The notes beneath the pieces were generated by a model that was not told the DNA's origin, searched no databases, and was given only the letters and a program-made list of their open reading frames with translations. From Alphaproteobacteria bacterium (GTDB lineage Bacteria > Pseudomonadota > Alphaproteobacteria > Ferrovibrionales > Ferrovibrionaceae): a DNA stretch of 64,000 nucleotides. The stretch lies in NCBI GenBank assembly GCA_017307375.1, contig JAFKFH010000008.1, forward strand, positions 186,001-250,000. The letters are read 5' to 3'. The translations under genes were made by a program, and so were the position numbers. This document shows, piece by piece, positions 1 to 9,262 of the stretch (its first letter is position 1; the number at the start of each line of letters is the position of its first letter).

Positions 1-1203
1 CGCGGTCTCGAACTCCTCGGCCAGCGCGATCAGCGTCTTGCGCCGCTGCTGCTCGAATTCCGCATCGCGCAACTTCGCGGCGGTGATGTCGGTGGCGAAC
101 TTGATCACCTTGTAGGGCTTGCCGGACGCATCGAAGATCGGGTTGTAGGAAGCCTGGATCCAGATCTCGCGGCCCCCCTTGCCCAGGCGCTTGTATTCGC
201 CGGCATCGAATTCGCCGCGCCCCAGCCGTTCCCACAGCCGGGCGTAGTCCGGCGAGGCGACGAACGCCGGCTCGCAGAACATGCGGTGATGCTGGCCGAC
301 GATCTCCTCGCGCCGATACCCCATGGCGGCACAAAAGTTGTCATTGGCATCGAGCACGCGGCCGCCGAGGTCGAACTCGATCACCGCCTGCACCCGGCTG
401 ATCGCGGCCACCTTGCACTCGAATTCCGAGGTCCGCGCCTTCTGGGCGGTAATGTCGGAGGCGAACTTGACGATCTTCACCGGTCTGCCGGCCGCATCGA
501 GGATCGGATTGTAGGTCGCCTGCAACCAGACATCCCGGCCGTCCTTGCCGATGCGGCGATACTCGCCGCTGGCAAACTCGCCGCGGCCCAGCCGGGCCCA
601 GAAGTTGCTATAATCCATCGAGCCGACGAAGTCCGGCGCACAGAACAGGCGATGATGCCGCCCGCGAATCTCGTCGAGGGCATAACCGGTGGCCGCCAGG
701 AAATTCTCGTTGGCGGTGAGGATCGTGCCGTCCAGCGCGAACTCGATCACCGCCTCGGCGCGGCTGATAGCACGCATCTTGCCGTCGGACTCGATGCAAT
801 GGGTCTTCTGCGCGGTGATGTCGGTCGCGAAGGCGACGATCTTGAGCGGCTTGCCGCGCGAGTCGGCGACCGGCATGTAGGAGGCCATCAGCCACAACTC
901 GCGGCCATTTTTGCCGAGGCGGGGATATTCGCCGCTCTCGCACTCGCCGCGCGCCAGACGCGACCAGAAGTCGCGGTATTCGGGGGAAGCCGCATGCTCG
1001 GGCGTGCACAGCATCCGATGATTCTGGCCCTGGATCTCGCCGAGGCTGTAGCCGACCGCCTTGAGGAAATTGGCATTGGCCGTGAGGATCTTGCCGTCGA
1101 CATCGAGTTCGATCAATGCCTGGGCACGATCGACGGCTTTCCACAGCGCGGTGACGGTCGTCAGCTTGTCCTTGTCGACACCACCGAAATTCAGGAACGA
1201 CAT
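1..1203 (-). CDS. PAS-repeat methyl-accepting chemotaxis protein (partial, C-terminus beyond left edge)
   Basis: The reading frame is open from ATG 1203 to the window edge (401 codons), so it is partial. Three consecutive PAS domains (about residues 15-125, 135-245 and 255-370) each show a core like AVIEFxLxGxxLxANxNF followed by GYxxxEIxGxxHR, and each ends near ATDITA. The last visible residues, about 385-401 (KTLIALAEEFETA), resemble the linker that precedes the methyl-accepting signalling domain in PAS-type chemoreceptors. No signal peptide or membrane segment is visible, so a cytosolic sensor signalling to CheA is inferred. The output domain is outside the window; another PAS-driven output is possible. 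The three PAS units look like internal duplications. Confidence 0.8.
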   Translation of the reverse strand, partial: MSFLNFGGVDKDKLTTVTALWKAVDRAQALIELDVDGKILTANANFLKAVGYSLGEIQGQNHRMLCTPEHAASPEYRDFWSRLARGECESGEYPRLGKNGRELWLMASYMPVADSRGKPLKIVAFATDITAQKTHCIESDGKMRAISRAEAVIEFALDGTILTANENFLAATGYALDEIRGRHHRLFCAPDFVGSMDYSNFWARLGRGEFASGEYRRIGKDGRDVWLQATYNPILDAAGRPVKIVKFASDITAQKARTSEFECKVAAISRVQAVIEFDLGGRVLDANDNFCAAMGYRREEIVGQHHRMFCEPAFVASPDYARLWERLGRGEFDAGEYKRLGKGGREIWIQASYNPIFDASGKPYKVIKFATDITAAKLRDAEFEQQRRKTLIALAEEFETA

Positions 1204-1305
1204 CTCTACCCCCGTCTGTCAATGGGCCCGGTCGACGTCGCGGAGTTCATGGCGCGCTAGCCGTTTTGGTTTCTCGCGTGTCGGCGTGCATCCGATGAAC
1301 GGAAG

Positions 1306-1321
1306 ATACGCAGAGGCGTAT
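1306..1321. promoter_or_regulatory. Inverted repeat upstream of the chemoreceptor gene
   Basis: A perfect 6-bp dyad, ATACGC-AGAG-GCGTAT, lies about 100 bases before the chemoreceptor start, in the 233-base gap 1204-1436. It could be an operator or part of a terminator for the EamA gene that ends at 1437. Nothing else is evident in this gap. Confidence 0.3.
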
Positions 1322-1436
1322 TTATCGGGGTCAAGACTTGTAACGAGTTATCGTCGTTTGCTTCGGCCCGATACATTATTGGGTACCCAACAATCTTGCG
1401 GACTGGGCCCCCGGGCGGTCACCGCCGCAACGTGGC

Positions 1437-2315
1437 TTATGCCAGGAAGATCAATGCCGTGCCGGCAACCGCGAGCGCGGCACCGATCCAGGCCTGCCAC
1501 GGTGGCGCGTGCCCAGACCGCCACCACACCATCGGCAGGACCGCCACCGGCGTCATCGCCGCCAGGGTCGAGACCACCGCGACGCTGCCCCGGGCAAGGG
1601 CCGCCATCAACAGCAGCATGCCAAGGCCCGATCCGATCAGCGCGCCGGCCGCGGCCAGCCGGAAGGCCGGCCAGGAAAAGCCGCCGTCGGGCCCGCCGCG
1701 GCGGAAAGCCGAGATCGTCACGAGGATGGTTGCCGCCACCCCGCAGCGAACGGCCATCGCCGCAAACGGGCTGACATGATCGGCCATTGCCGGCTGTGCG
1801 CTGAGCGCGCCGCCCGCCTGCCCGGCGGCCGCGATCAGGGCGAACAGGACACCCCGGCTGCGCCGCGGTGCCGACGCCGCCCCGACCCGCCGGTCGCGCG
1901 GGCCACCGTAGAGCACGGCGAGCACGACGCCCCCGACGACCAGGGCAATCCCGCAGACCTGCATCACCCCGAGCCGTTCGCCCAGCAGCACGACGCCGAA
2001 GAGCGCGGCCATCGGCGCGTTGAGCGAAAAAACCAGCATCGTCGGACGCGGTCCGATGTCGAAGATAGCCGCGTTCAGCGCGGTTTCCGCAATGATGATG
2101 CCGGTGATCGACGAGATGGCGAGCCAGACCAGATGCCAGGGCTGCAACCCGGCCCAGCCGCCGACCGCGGTGGTCAGACCGACCATGGCCGTCGTCACCA
2201 CGAGTTGCCGCCACCGCGTCATCGTCACCACGTCGATGCGTCCGGCCAGTTCGGCGGACAGCATGGACGACAGCGCAATGCAGAGCGCAGTGCCGAGAGC
2301 AAACAGTTCCGGCAT
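1437..2315 (-). CDS. EamA (DMT superfamily) membrane transporter
   Basis: A 292-residue very hydrophobic protein with about ten predicted membrane helices in two halves, the usual architecture and length of EamA/DMT metabolite exporters (RhaT/YdcZ-like). The first half holds the FSLNAPMAALFGVVLLGERL segment typical of an EamA repeat end. Substrates in this family are usually amino acids or other small metabolites; none can be assigned here. It lies between the chemoreceptor (same strand) and the divergent SRPBCC gene, and appears monocistronic. Confidence 0.85.
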   Translation of the reverse strand: MPELFALGTALCIALSSMLSAELAGRIDVVTMTRWRQLVVTTAMVGLTTAVGGWAGLQPWHLVWLAISSITGIIIAETALNAAIFDIGPRPTMLVFSLNAPMAALFGVVLLGERLGVMQVCGIALVVGGVVLAVLYGGPRDRRVGAASAPRRSRGVLFALIAAAGQAGGALSAQPAMADHVSPFAAMAVRCGVAATILVTISAFRRGGPDGGFSWPAFRLAAAGALIGSGLGMLLLMAALARGSVAVVSTLAAMTPVAVLPMVWWRSGHAPPWQAWIGAALAVAGTALIFLA

Positions 2316-2453
2316 GAGAAGAAGACCAAGGCCGCAGGAAGGAACGGCAGTCTAGCATGCGAACAAAAAAAGTCGGGCGGCGTTGTCGGCAGGAGCCCGC
2401 TACCGTCGTCCTAGGGGCACGAACGAACGCAGCCCTGACTGGAGGAAATGACG

Positions 2454-2921
2454 ATGACCATCGAAACCGCCGGCCACGCCCTGGTCCTCGAACGCATCTT
2501 CGACGCACCGCCCGAGAAGGTCTGGCAGGCCTGGTCGACGCCGGAAATCCTGGTGCAATGGTGGGCGCCGCAGCCCTGGTCGACCCCGATCTGCGAGATG
2601 GACATGCGCGCCGGCGGCAAGTTCCGTACGGTGATGAAGGGTCCGAACGGCGAGGAATTCGACAACACGGGGGTGTTTCTCGAGGTGGTGCCCGGTCGCC
2701 GCATCGTCACGACCGACGCCTTCAGGCCAGGCTGGATTCCGGCTGGCCCCTTCATGGTCGCGGTGGTGACGATCGAACCGGTCGAAGGTGGCAAGACCAG
2801 ATACACCGCGACGGCCATGCATTGGACCGCCGAAGCGCGCGAACAGCACGAGAAGATGGGCTTCCACGAAGGCTGGGGCAAGGTCGCCGACCAGCTGGCC
2901 GCGCTGCTGAAGACGCTGTGA
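2454..2921 (+). CDS. SRPBCC / AHSA1-like (START-fold) protein
   Basis: About 155 residues with the AHSA1/SRPBCC signature: LERIFDAPPEKVWQAW at the N-terminus, the WWAPQPW segment after helix 1, and a C-terminal GWGKVADQLAALL helix. These small helix-grip proteins bind hydrophobic ligands or act as stress-related chaperone-like domains; the true ligand is unknown. Two in-frame ATGs exist, at 2448 and 2454. The Shine-Dalgarno GGAGG at 2441-2445 is eight bases from 2454 but only two from 2448, so 2454 is preferred. Confidence 0.8.
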   Translation: MTIETAGHALVLERIFDAPPEKVWQAWSTPEILVQWWAPQPWSTPICEMDMRAGGKFRTVMKGPNGEEFDNTGVFLEVVPGRRIVTTDAFRPGWIPAGPFMVAVVTIEPVEGGKTRYTATAMHWTAEAREQHEKMGFHEGWGKVADQLAALLKTL

Positions 2922-2926
2922 ACCGA

Positions 2927-2950
2927 GCGGGGCGGCCGTGGCCGCCCCGC
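2927..2950. terminator. GC-rich hairpin between convergent genes
   Basis: Perfect 11-bp stem (GCGGGGCGGCC paired with GGCCGCCCCGC) around a 2-base centre, located between the ends of the SRPBCC gene (2921) and the acyl-CoA dehydrogenase gene (2960). There is no T-run on either side; its position suggests a bidirectional terminator. Confidence 0.6.
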
Positions 2951-2959
2951 CGGTGACGA

Positions 2960-4141
2960 TCAGTGCCGCGGGCCGGCTTTTGCCCGCTTGATCCGCTTGG
3001 CCATCGACCAGCGATGGACCTCCGACGGGCCGTCGTAGATGCGGAAAGCCCTGATGTCGCGGAAGATCTGGTGGACCGGCGTGTCATCCGACACGCCGGT
3101 GCCGCCAAGGACCTGGACGCAGCGATCGGCGACACGATAGAGCGCCTCGGACACCGAGACCTTGGCCAGGCTCGATTCCGCGGTGCCGGCGCCATGGCCG
3201 GCATTGTCGAGCACCCAGGCGCACCAGTCGATCACCAGTTCCGCCTGCTTGAGGTCGATCTCGTTGTCGGCCAGCATAAAGCCGACGCCCTCGTGATCGA
3301 CCAGCGGCTTGCCGAAGGCCTGGCGCGTGCAGGCATAGTCGACGGCGATGTCATGGGCACGCTTGGCCGCGCCCCACCAGCGCATGCAGTGGGTCAGCCG
3401 CGCCGGGGCAAGACGGACCTGGGCATAGCGGAATCCCTCGTCGACTTCGCCCAGGATCTGGTCGGCGGAAACGCGCACATCCTGCAGCGTCATCACGGCA
3501 TGGCCGCCCGGCATCGTGCGATCGATGGTGTCGAGAACCCGATCGATGCCGATGCCCGGCGTGTCCATGTCGGCCAGGAACATCGTCGCGCCGCGGTCGG
3601 TCTTGGCCATGATGATGCCGAAACCCGCGCCCTTGGCGCCGGTGATGAACGTTTTGCGCCCGTTGATCACCCAGTGGTTGCCGTCAAGCCGCGCCGTCGT
3701 CTTCATCATCGACGGATCCGAGCCAGCGCCGCCGTCCGGTTCGGTCATCAGGAAGGCCGAGCGCGTCTTGCCGGCGGCCAACGGTCGCAGGAAGCGCTCC
3801 TTCTGCTCGGTGCTGGCGACCTTTTCGAGCAGCGCCATGTTGCCCTCGTCCGGGGCCATGATGTTCAGTGCCACCGGCCCCAGCAGCGAATAGCCCGCCG
3901 AGCGGAAGACCGTGGCGATCTCGCGGTGATTGAGGCCATGGCCGCCAAATTCCTCGCCGACATGCGGCGACAGCAGGCCGGCATCCCGGGCCTTGGCCTG
4001 CAACTCGCGGCACAGTTCGTCCGAAGGACCATGCGCATCGATGCGCGGATCGCGTTCGCAGGGAATGACCACGTCCCGGATGAAGGCATCGACCCGTTCG
4101 GCCAGCGCCGTCTCGCGCTCGCCCCGCTTCAATTCGATCAT
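2960..4141 (-). CDS. Acyl-CoA dehydrogenase family protein
   Basis: A full-length (393 residues) FAD-dependent acyl-CoA dehydrogenase: helical N-domain, middle beta domain with FLMTEPDGGAGSDPSMM and HWVINGRKTFITGA, and C-terminal helical domain with TRQAFGKPLVDHEGVGFMLA and QVLGGTGVSDDTPV. The C-terminal IYDGPSEVHRWSMAKRI resembles the ACAD10/11-like branch, where the position occupied by the catalytic Glu of medium-chain enzymes is Asp. It oxidises an acyl-CoA at C2-C3; the substrate is unknown. A strong GGAGGAGG lies upstream of ATG 4141. It stands alone, convergent with the SRPBCC gene. Confidence 0.9.
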   Translation of the reverse strand: MIELKRGERETALAERVDAFIRDVVIPCERDPRIDAHGPSDELCRELQAKARDAGLLSPHVGEEFGGHGLNHREIATVFRSAGYSLLGPVALNIMAPDEGNMALLEKVASTEQKERFLRPLAAGKTRSAFLMTEPDGGAGSDPSMMKTTARLDGNHWVINGRKTFITGAKGAGFGIIMAKTDRGATMFLADMDTPGIGIDRVLDTIDRTMPGGHAVMTLQDVRVSADQILGEVDEGFRYAQVRLAPARLTHCMRWWGAAKRAHDIAVDYACTRQAFGKPLVDHEGVGFMLADNEIDLKQAELVIDWCAWVLDNAGHGAGTAESSLAKVSVSEALYRVADRCVQVLGGTGVSDDTPVHQIFRDIRAFRIYDGPSEVHRWSMAKRIKRAKAGPRH

Positions 4142-4324
4142 GCTGGTTTCCTCCTCCGACCGTGGACGGGCGGCACCTTAATCGGGCGCGCGGCAAAAGC
4201 CAATATATTGACATGAAGCCCGGAAACCGGCCGCGCCTGGGATGAAAATCCTGGATCCGGCCATAGGCGGATGCCCGCTGCGCAAGGAACAGGTCAAAAA
4301 TCATGCAATCCGGAACAATACGAA

Positions 4325-4384
4325 TTGACGAAAAATTATACTCGTTCCTATTGTAAAATCGTATGCAAGTAAGATTGATTTGCA
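4325..4384 (+). promoter_or_regulatory. Promoter with Fur-like dyad upstream of fbpA
   Basis: A sigma70-like TTGACG (4325-4330) is followed after 18 bases by TATTGT (4349-4354). Directly downstream lies an imperfect dyad, TGCAAGT (4364-4370), 7-base centre, ATTTGCA (4378-4384), similar to the TGCAAAT half-sites of alphaproteobacterial Fur-family boxes. This would place an iron-responsive repressor over the transcription start of the iron transporter. The 315-base gap 4142-4456 is clearly AT-richer than its flanks, as expected of a promoter. Confidence 0.45.
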
Positions 4385-4456
4385 CCAGAAATAGGACGGG
4401 ACTACGGTCACCGCCTTTCACCGACGCCCGGCGGAACCGGGCAGCATGAGGTAGCC

Positions 4457-5497
4457 ATGACAGTATCCCGCTTACCCGCCCCGATCCGCCTGGCCCAGAC
4501 GCTGGCGGTGATCGGCACCCTGATCGCCCTGCCGTTCGCCGCGGTCGCCCAGACCGCCCCCGCCGATGGCGAAGGGATCGTCGTCTACAACGCGCAGCAT
4601 GTCAGCCTGATGCAGGCGTGGACGCAGGGCTTCACCCGCGATACCGGCATCAAGGTGACGGTGCGCAAGGGCAGCGACATGGAGCTCGGCAACCAGATCG
4701 TGCAGGAGGGCGCGGGCTCGCCCGCCGATGTCTTCGTGACCGAGAATTCGCCCGCGATGGCGCTGGTCGACAATGCCGGGCTGTTCGCGCCGATCGAGCC
4801 GGGGACGCTTGCCCAGGTGCCGGAAAACTTCCGCCCCGCCAACGGCCACTGGGTCGGCGTCGCAGCGCGATCGACGGTATTCGCCTACAACACCAGCCTG
4901 CTCAAGCCCGACCAGTTGCCCAAGTCGCTGCTCGACCTGGCCCAGCCGGAGTGGAAGGGACGGTGGGCGGCCTCGCCGGCCGGTGCCGACTTCCAGGCGA
5001 TCGTTTCGGCGCTGCTGCAGTTGAAGGGCGAGGCCGCCACGGCCGCCTGGCTCAAGGGCATGAAGGAAAATGCGCGGTTCTACCGCGGTAACGGCGTCGT
5101 CCTGAAGGCGATCAATGCCGGCGAAATCCCGGGCGGCGTGATCTATCACTACTACTATGTCGGCGATCAGGCCAATACCGGGGAGAATTCGAAGAACGTC
5201 GCCCTGCACTACTTCCGCAACGGCGACCCCGGCGCCTTCGTCTCGATCTCGGGCGCCGGCGTGCTGAAGTCGAGCCGTCACGCCAAGGAAGCCCAGGCTT
5301 TCGTCAAGTGGATGACCGCGACGCCCGGCCAGGAAATTCTCAAGACCGGCAATTCGTACGAATATGCCGTCGGCAACGGCGCGGAATCGAACCCGCGTCT
5401 CGAACCGCTCGACAAGCTCGGCGCCCCGGTCGTGGCGCCTGACAAGCTGAACAACAAGGCTGTCACCGACATGATGACCGCCGCCGGCCTGATGTGA
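4457..5497 (+). CDS. fbpA: Ferric iron ABC transporter, periplasmic iron-binding protein
   Basis: A 346-residue periplasmic binding protein with a signal peptide (residues 1-31, cleavage after AVAQ). The mature protein starts with GIVVYNAQH, where the His is a likely iron ligand, and carries the tyrosine cluster YHYYY at residues 230-234, matching the adjacent Tyr ligands of FbpA/FutA proteins. It captures Fe3+ in the periplasm for the permease FbpB and ATPase FbpC encoded downstream. Length and domain order are normal. Iron-dependent repression is inferred from the dyad upstream, and higher expression than its partners from the hairpin after its stop codon. Confidence 0.92.
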   Translation: MTVSRLPAPIRLAQTLAVIGTLIALPFAAVAQTAPADGEGIVVYNAQHVSLMQAWTQGFTRDTGIKVTVRKGSDMELGNQIVQEGAGSPADVFVTENSPAMALVDNAGLFAPIEPGTLAQVPENFRPANGHWVGVAARSTVFAYNTSLLKPDQLPKSLLDLAQPEWKGRWAASPAGADFQAIVSALLQLKGEAATAAWLKGMKENARFYRGNGVVLKAINAGEIPGGVIYHYYYVGDQANTGENSKNVALHYFRNGDPGAFVSISGAGVLKSSRHAKEAQAFVKWMTATPGQEILKTGNSYEYAVGNGAESNPRLEPLDKLGAPVVAPDKLNNKAVTDMMTAAGLM

Positions 5498-5501
5498 CCG
5501 T

Positions 5502-5534
5502 CCGGCCGCGGCGCGCCCTGTGCGCCGCGGCCGG
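5502..5534 (+). other. Intercistronic hairpin after fbpA
   Basis: A perfect 13-bp stem (CCGGCCGCGGCGC with GCGCCGCGGCCGG) and a 7-base loop begin five bases after the fbpA stop and end ten bases before ATG 5545. No T-run follows. Such hairpins between binding-protein and permease genes (as in malE-malF) usually stabilise upstream mRNA or attenuate downstream expression. Confidence 0.65.
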
Positions 5535-5544
5535 CCACTCGCTG

Positions 5545-7110
5545 ATGACCAGCTTGCTCCCCTCTGCCAAGCCCACCCTGCGCCGTGCCGGCCGCTGGCC
5601 GCACGCTCCGGCGTTCGCCCTGGCCGGCATCGTCGCGCTGGTGGCACTGCTGCCGCTCGGGTTCGTCGCCTGGGTGACGATCCAGACCGGCTGGCAGACC
5701 GTCCAGGCGCTGGTCTTCCGCGGCCGGGTCGGCGATCTGCTGGTCAACACCCTGCTGCTCGAGATCGCCACCATCCCGATCGCCATCGCACTGGCGGTTG
5801 CGCTGGCCTGGCTGACCGAGCGCAGCGACCTGCCGTGGGGGCGTTTCTGGGCCTGGCTCGCCGTCGCCCCGCTGGCCGTGCCCGCCTTCGTCCACAGCTA
5901 TGCCTGGGTCACGGTGGCGCCCGGACTGCATGGACTGTGGGCCGCGACGCTGGTCTCGGTCCTGGCCTATTTTCCGTTCCTCTATCTTCCCGTGGCCGCG
6001 CAACTGCGTCGCCTCGATCCGGCGATGGAGGATGTCGCGGCCTCGCTCGGCCTGAGCCCGTTTCAGGTATTCCTGCGCGTCGTGCTGCCGCAGTTGCGCA
6101 TCGCCATCCTCGGCGGCGCCCTGCTGGTCGGCCTGCATCTGCTGGCCGAATATGGCCTCTACGTGATGATCCAGTTCGACACCTTCACGACCGCGATCGT
6201 CGACCAGTTCCAGTCGTCGTTCCAGGGTGCCGCCGCGAACATGCTCGCCGGCGTGCTCGTCGTCTGCTGTCTCGCGCTGCTCGGGCTCGATCTGCTGCTG
6301 CGCGGCGGTGGCCGCTATGCCCGCGTCGGCGCCGGCGCTGCGCGCCTGGCGCCGCGTCATCGACTGGGTCTCGCCACCCTGCCCTGCCTGGTCCTGCCGG
6401 TGGCCACCGCGACGCTGGCACTGGGCATCCCGCTCCTGACCCTCGGCCGCTGGCTGGCCATCGGCGGCGCCGGGATCTGGCAGGCCGGACCGATCGGCGA
6501 CGCGATCGGCCAGACCGTCATGTTCGCGCTGGGTGGCGCCGCACTGACCACGGTGATCGCCATCCCGATGGCCTGGCTTTCGGTGCGGTCGCCGGGCCGG
6601 CTGCAGCGGCTGCTGGAAGCCTGCCACTATTATGTCGGCGCGCTGCCCGGCGTCGTCGTCGCGCTGGCGCTGGTCACGGTGACGGTGCGCGTCGCTCATC
6701 CGCTATATCAGACGGTTTTCACCGTCCTGCTCGCCTATGCCCTGCTGTTCCTGCCGCGCGCGCTGATCGGCCTGCGCGCCAGCATCGCCCAGGCGCCGGT
6801 CGAGCTGGAACGGGCGGCCATGGCGCTGGGGCGGCCGCCACTGTCGGCGATCTGGGCGACGACGATCCGCCTGGCCGCGCCGGGTGCTGCGGCCAGCATG
6901 GCGATGGTGGCGCTGGGCATTTCCAACGAACTGACGGCGACGCTGTTGCTGGCGCCGAACGGCACGCGCACGCTCGCCACCGAATTCTGGGCCGCGACGG
7001 CCGAGATCGACTATACCGGCGCCGCGCCCTACGCGGTGATGATGGTCGTCGCCTCGCTGCCGCTTGTCTTCATGCTTCACGCGCAATCGAAACGGGCTGC
7101 CGGGCGATGA
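5545..7110 (+). CDS. fbpB: Ferric iron ABC transporter, fused permease
   Basis: About 521 residues with two repeated permease units and roughly twelve membrane helices, as in FbpB-type transporters where both transmembrane domains are one chain. Two EAA-type cytoplasmic loops are visible: [20 protein letters not shown] in the first half and [20 protein letters not shown] in the second. They contact the ATPase FbpC. A GTG at 5494 would extend the protein and overlap fbpA, but the 13-bp hairpin would then lie inside the coding region, so ATG 5545 is preferred. The gene end overlaps fbpC by ATGA. Confidence 0.9.
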   Translation: MTSLLPSAKPTLRRAGRWPHAPAFALAGIVALVALLPLGFVAWVTIQTGWQTVQALVFRGRVGDLLVNTLLLEIATIPIAIALAVALAWLTERSDLPWGRFWAWLAVAPLAVPAFVHSYAWVTVAPGLHGLWAATLVSVLAYFPFLYLPVAAQLRRLDPAMEDVAASLGLSPFQVFLRVVLPQLRIAILGGALLVGLHLLAEYGLYVMIQFDTFTTAIVDQFQSSFQGAAANMLAGVLVVCCLALLGLDLLLRGGGRYARVGAGAARLAPRHRLGLATLPCLVLPVATATLALGIPLLTLGRWLAIGGAGIWQAGPIGDAIGQTVMFALGGAALTTVIAIPMAWLSVRSPGRLQRLLEACHYYVGALPGVVVALALVTVTVRVAHPLYQTVFTVLLAYALLFLPRALIGLRASIAQAPVELERAAMALGRPPLSAIWATTIRLAAPGAAASMAMVALGISNELTATLLLAPNGTRTLATEFWAATAEIDYTGAAPYAVMMVVASLPLVFMLHAQSKRAAGR

Positions 7111-8129
7111 CGGAACTGGTCCTTCGGGGTGTCGGCAAACGCTACGGCGCGGTGACCGCGCTGGCCGGCATCGACCTCACCATCTCGGGCGGCGCCCGCA
7201 CCGCCGTGATCGGCCAGTCGGGATCGGGCAAGACCACGCTGCTGCGCATCATCGGGGGCTTCGAGGCACCCGATGCCGGGCGCGTCACGCTCGACGGCGA
7301 AGTGCTGGCCGACGGCCCGGCGATCGTGCCGGCCCATCGCCGCGGCATCGGCTTCGTGCCGCAGGATGGCGCGCTGTTTCCGCACCTGACCATCGCCGAG
7401 AACATCGGGTTCGGCATCGAGCGCGGCGCTGCCGATCGCGAAGCCCGGATCGTCGGGCTGATCGACATGGTCGAGCTGGATCGCCGGGTGCTGGCGCGAC
7501 GACCGCACGAACTCTCCGGCGGCCAGCAGCAGCGTGTCGCACTGGCCCGCGCGCTGGCCCGGCGCCCCCGCCTGATGCTGCTCGACGAACCCTTCTCGGC
7601 GCTCGACACCGGCCTGCGCGAGGCCATGCGCAAGGCCGTGGCGACGATCCTGTCGCAGGCCGGCATCACCACGATCCTGGTGACGCACGACCAGGCGGAA
7701 GCGCTGTCCTTCGCCGATCAGGTCGCGGTGCTGCGCAACGGCGAACTGGCCCAGGTCGGTCCGCCGACGCAGCTTTATCATCACCCGCGCGACCCGGCGA
7801 CGGCCGCCTTCCTCGGCGATGCCATCATCCTGCAGGCCGAGCTCGGCGACGGCGTGGCCAGTTGCGCGCTCGGCCGTATCGCCGCCCATACCGGCACGCG
7901 GCGCGGCCAAGCCCAGATCATGCTGCGACCCGAGCAATTGCGGCTGACGCCGGCGCAAGGTCCGGGCGACGCCCGCGTCACCGAGGTCGAGTTCGGCGGG
8001 GCGAGTTGCCGCGTCACCGTGGCGCTGCCCGACGCGACGACTTTTCCGGTCGGCGTCTCCAGCCTCGACCTGCCGCTGATCGGCGCGCCGGTGGATATCG
8101 CCGTCCAGGGCGCGGCGCACGTCTTCTAA
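7107..8129 (+). CDS. fbpC: Ferric iron ABC transporter, ATP-binding protein
   Basis: A 340-residue ABC ATPase: Walker [10 protein letters not shown] near residue 35, Q-loop [12 protein letters not shown], signature [15 protein letters not shown], Walker [13 protein letters not shown], and H-loop [11 protein letters not shown]-terminal extension of about 100 residues resembles the regulatory/TOBE-like domain of FbpC and related importers. ATG 7107 overlaps the fbpB stop (ATGA), so the two are translationally coupled. It energises Fe3+ import. A longer open frame upstream of 7107 runs through fbpB in another frame and is not coding. Confidence 0.93.
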   Translation: MTELVLRGVGKRYGAVTALAGIDLTISGGARTAVIGQSGSGKTTLLRIIGGFEAPDAGRVTLDGEVLADGPAIVPAHRRGIGFVPQDGALFPHLTIAENIGFGIERGAADREARIVGLIDMVELDRRVLARRPHELSGGQQQRVALARALARRPRLMLLDEPFSALDTGLREAMRKAVATILSQAGITTILVTHDQAEALSFADQVAVLRNGELAQVGPPTQLYHHPRDPATAAFLGDAIILQAELGDGVASCALGRIAAHTGTRRGQAQIMLRPEQLRLTPAQGPGDARVTEVEFGGASCRVTVALPDATTFPVGVSSLDLPLIGAPVDIAVQGAAHVF

Positions 8130-8159
8130 TACGGCGCCTCAACCGCTAGGCTCGACGCC

Positions 8160-9262
8160 ATGGACCGCCTGGATCTGCCCCTCAGCCCGGCACCTGGCCT
8201 CGATGGCCTGCGCGCCGAAGTCCGCGCCTTCATCGCCGATCATTCGGCGGGCTGGTCGCCTGTCGAACGCGCGCGATCATGGATGTCGTTCGACCGTAGC
8301 TTCAGCCGGGCGCTCGGACAGCGCGGCTGGATCGGGATGACCTGGCCGGCTGCCTATGGCGGCCATGGCCGCAGTGCGATCGAACGTTATGTCGTGCTGG
8401 AGGAATTGCTCGCCGCCGGCGCGCCGGTCGGGGCCCACTGGATCGCCGATCGGCAGAGCGGCCCGCTGATCCTGCGGGTCGGCAGCGAGGCGCAGCGACG
8501 CGCCATCCTGCCGCGGATCGCGGCCGGCGAGCTCAGCTTCTGCATCGGGATGAGCGAACCCGATTCCGGGTCCGACCTCGCCTCGATACGCGCGCGCGCC
8601 CGGCGCCGGGACGGCGGCTGAACGGCACCAAGCTCTGGACCACCGGCGCCCATCGCGCCGACTACATGATCGGCCTGTTCCGGACGGGCGACGACATCGA
8701 GGGGCGCCAGCAGGGGCTGAGCCAGTTTCTGATCGACCTGAAGACGCCGGGCATCGCCATCCGTCCGATCGCCGATCTCGGCGGGCACGACGACTTCAAC
8801 CAGGTCACGTTCGACGACGTCGATCTGCCTGGCGATGCGCTGCTGGGCATGGAAGGCGAAGGCTGGACGCAGGTGACGTCCGAATTGGCGCTGGAGCGCA
8901 GCGGGCCCGAACGGCTGCTGTCGTCGTTTCCGCTGCTCGCTGCGGCAGCCCCCCGGACCGATGACGCCACGCTTGGAACGCTGGTCGCGGAGACCATGGC
9001 GCTGCGGCAGATGTCGCTGGCGATATCGGCGATGCTGCAGGCCGGCCAGGCGCCGGCGCTGCAGGCCGCCCTGGTAAAGGACCGCGGCACCGTCTTTGAA
9101 CAATCGGTGCCGGAACGGCTGCGCGCTGTGCTGGCCGAGGCCGACGGCGATCTCGCCGCGATGTACCGGGCGACGATGCAGGTGGCCCCGAGCTTCACCT
9201 TGCGGGGCGGCACGACGGAAGTCCTGCGCGGCATCGTCGCCCGCGGGCTGGGGCTGCGCTGA
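8160..9262 (+). pseudogene. Acyl-CoA dehydrogenase interrupted by a single-base frameshift
   Basis: The first part (8160-8621) encodes an acyl-CoA dehydrogenase N-domain and start of the beta domain (FCIGMSEPDSGSDLASIRAR), then hits TGA at 8619. The rest (to 9262) continues one frame back with RRLNGTKLWTTGAHRADYM, and ends with FTLRGGTTEVLRGIVARGLGLR. Restoring one base in the G/C run near 8605-8615 gives a continuous RRDG-RLNGTKLW junction and a normal-length enzyme of about 367 residues. It may be a recent pseudogene, a sequencing error or programmed slippage. It is coupled (TGATG) to a short paralogue, suggesting a heteromeric pair. Confidence 0.75.

Noticed and set aside
286-1260. Long rightward open frame of 324 codons
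   Set aside because: It is the mirror of the leftward three-PAS chemoreceptor gene, which shows real domain motifs; the rightward product has repeats only because the PAS units repeat.
5520-7106. Long open frame upstream of fbpC extending it to 869 codons
   Set aside because: This part overlaps fbpB in another frame and is Arg-rich nonsense; fbpC starts at ATG 7107.
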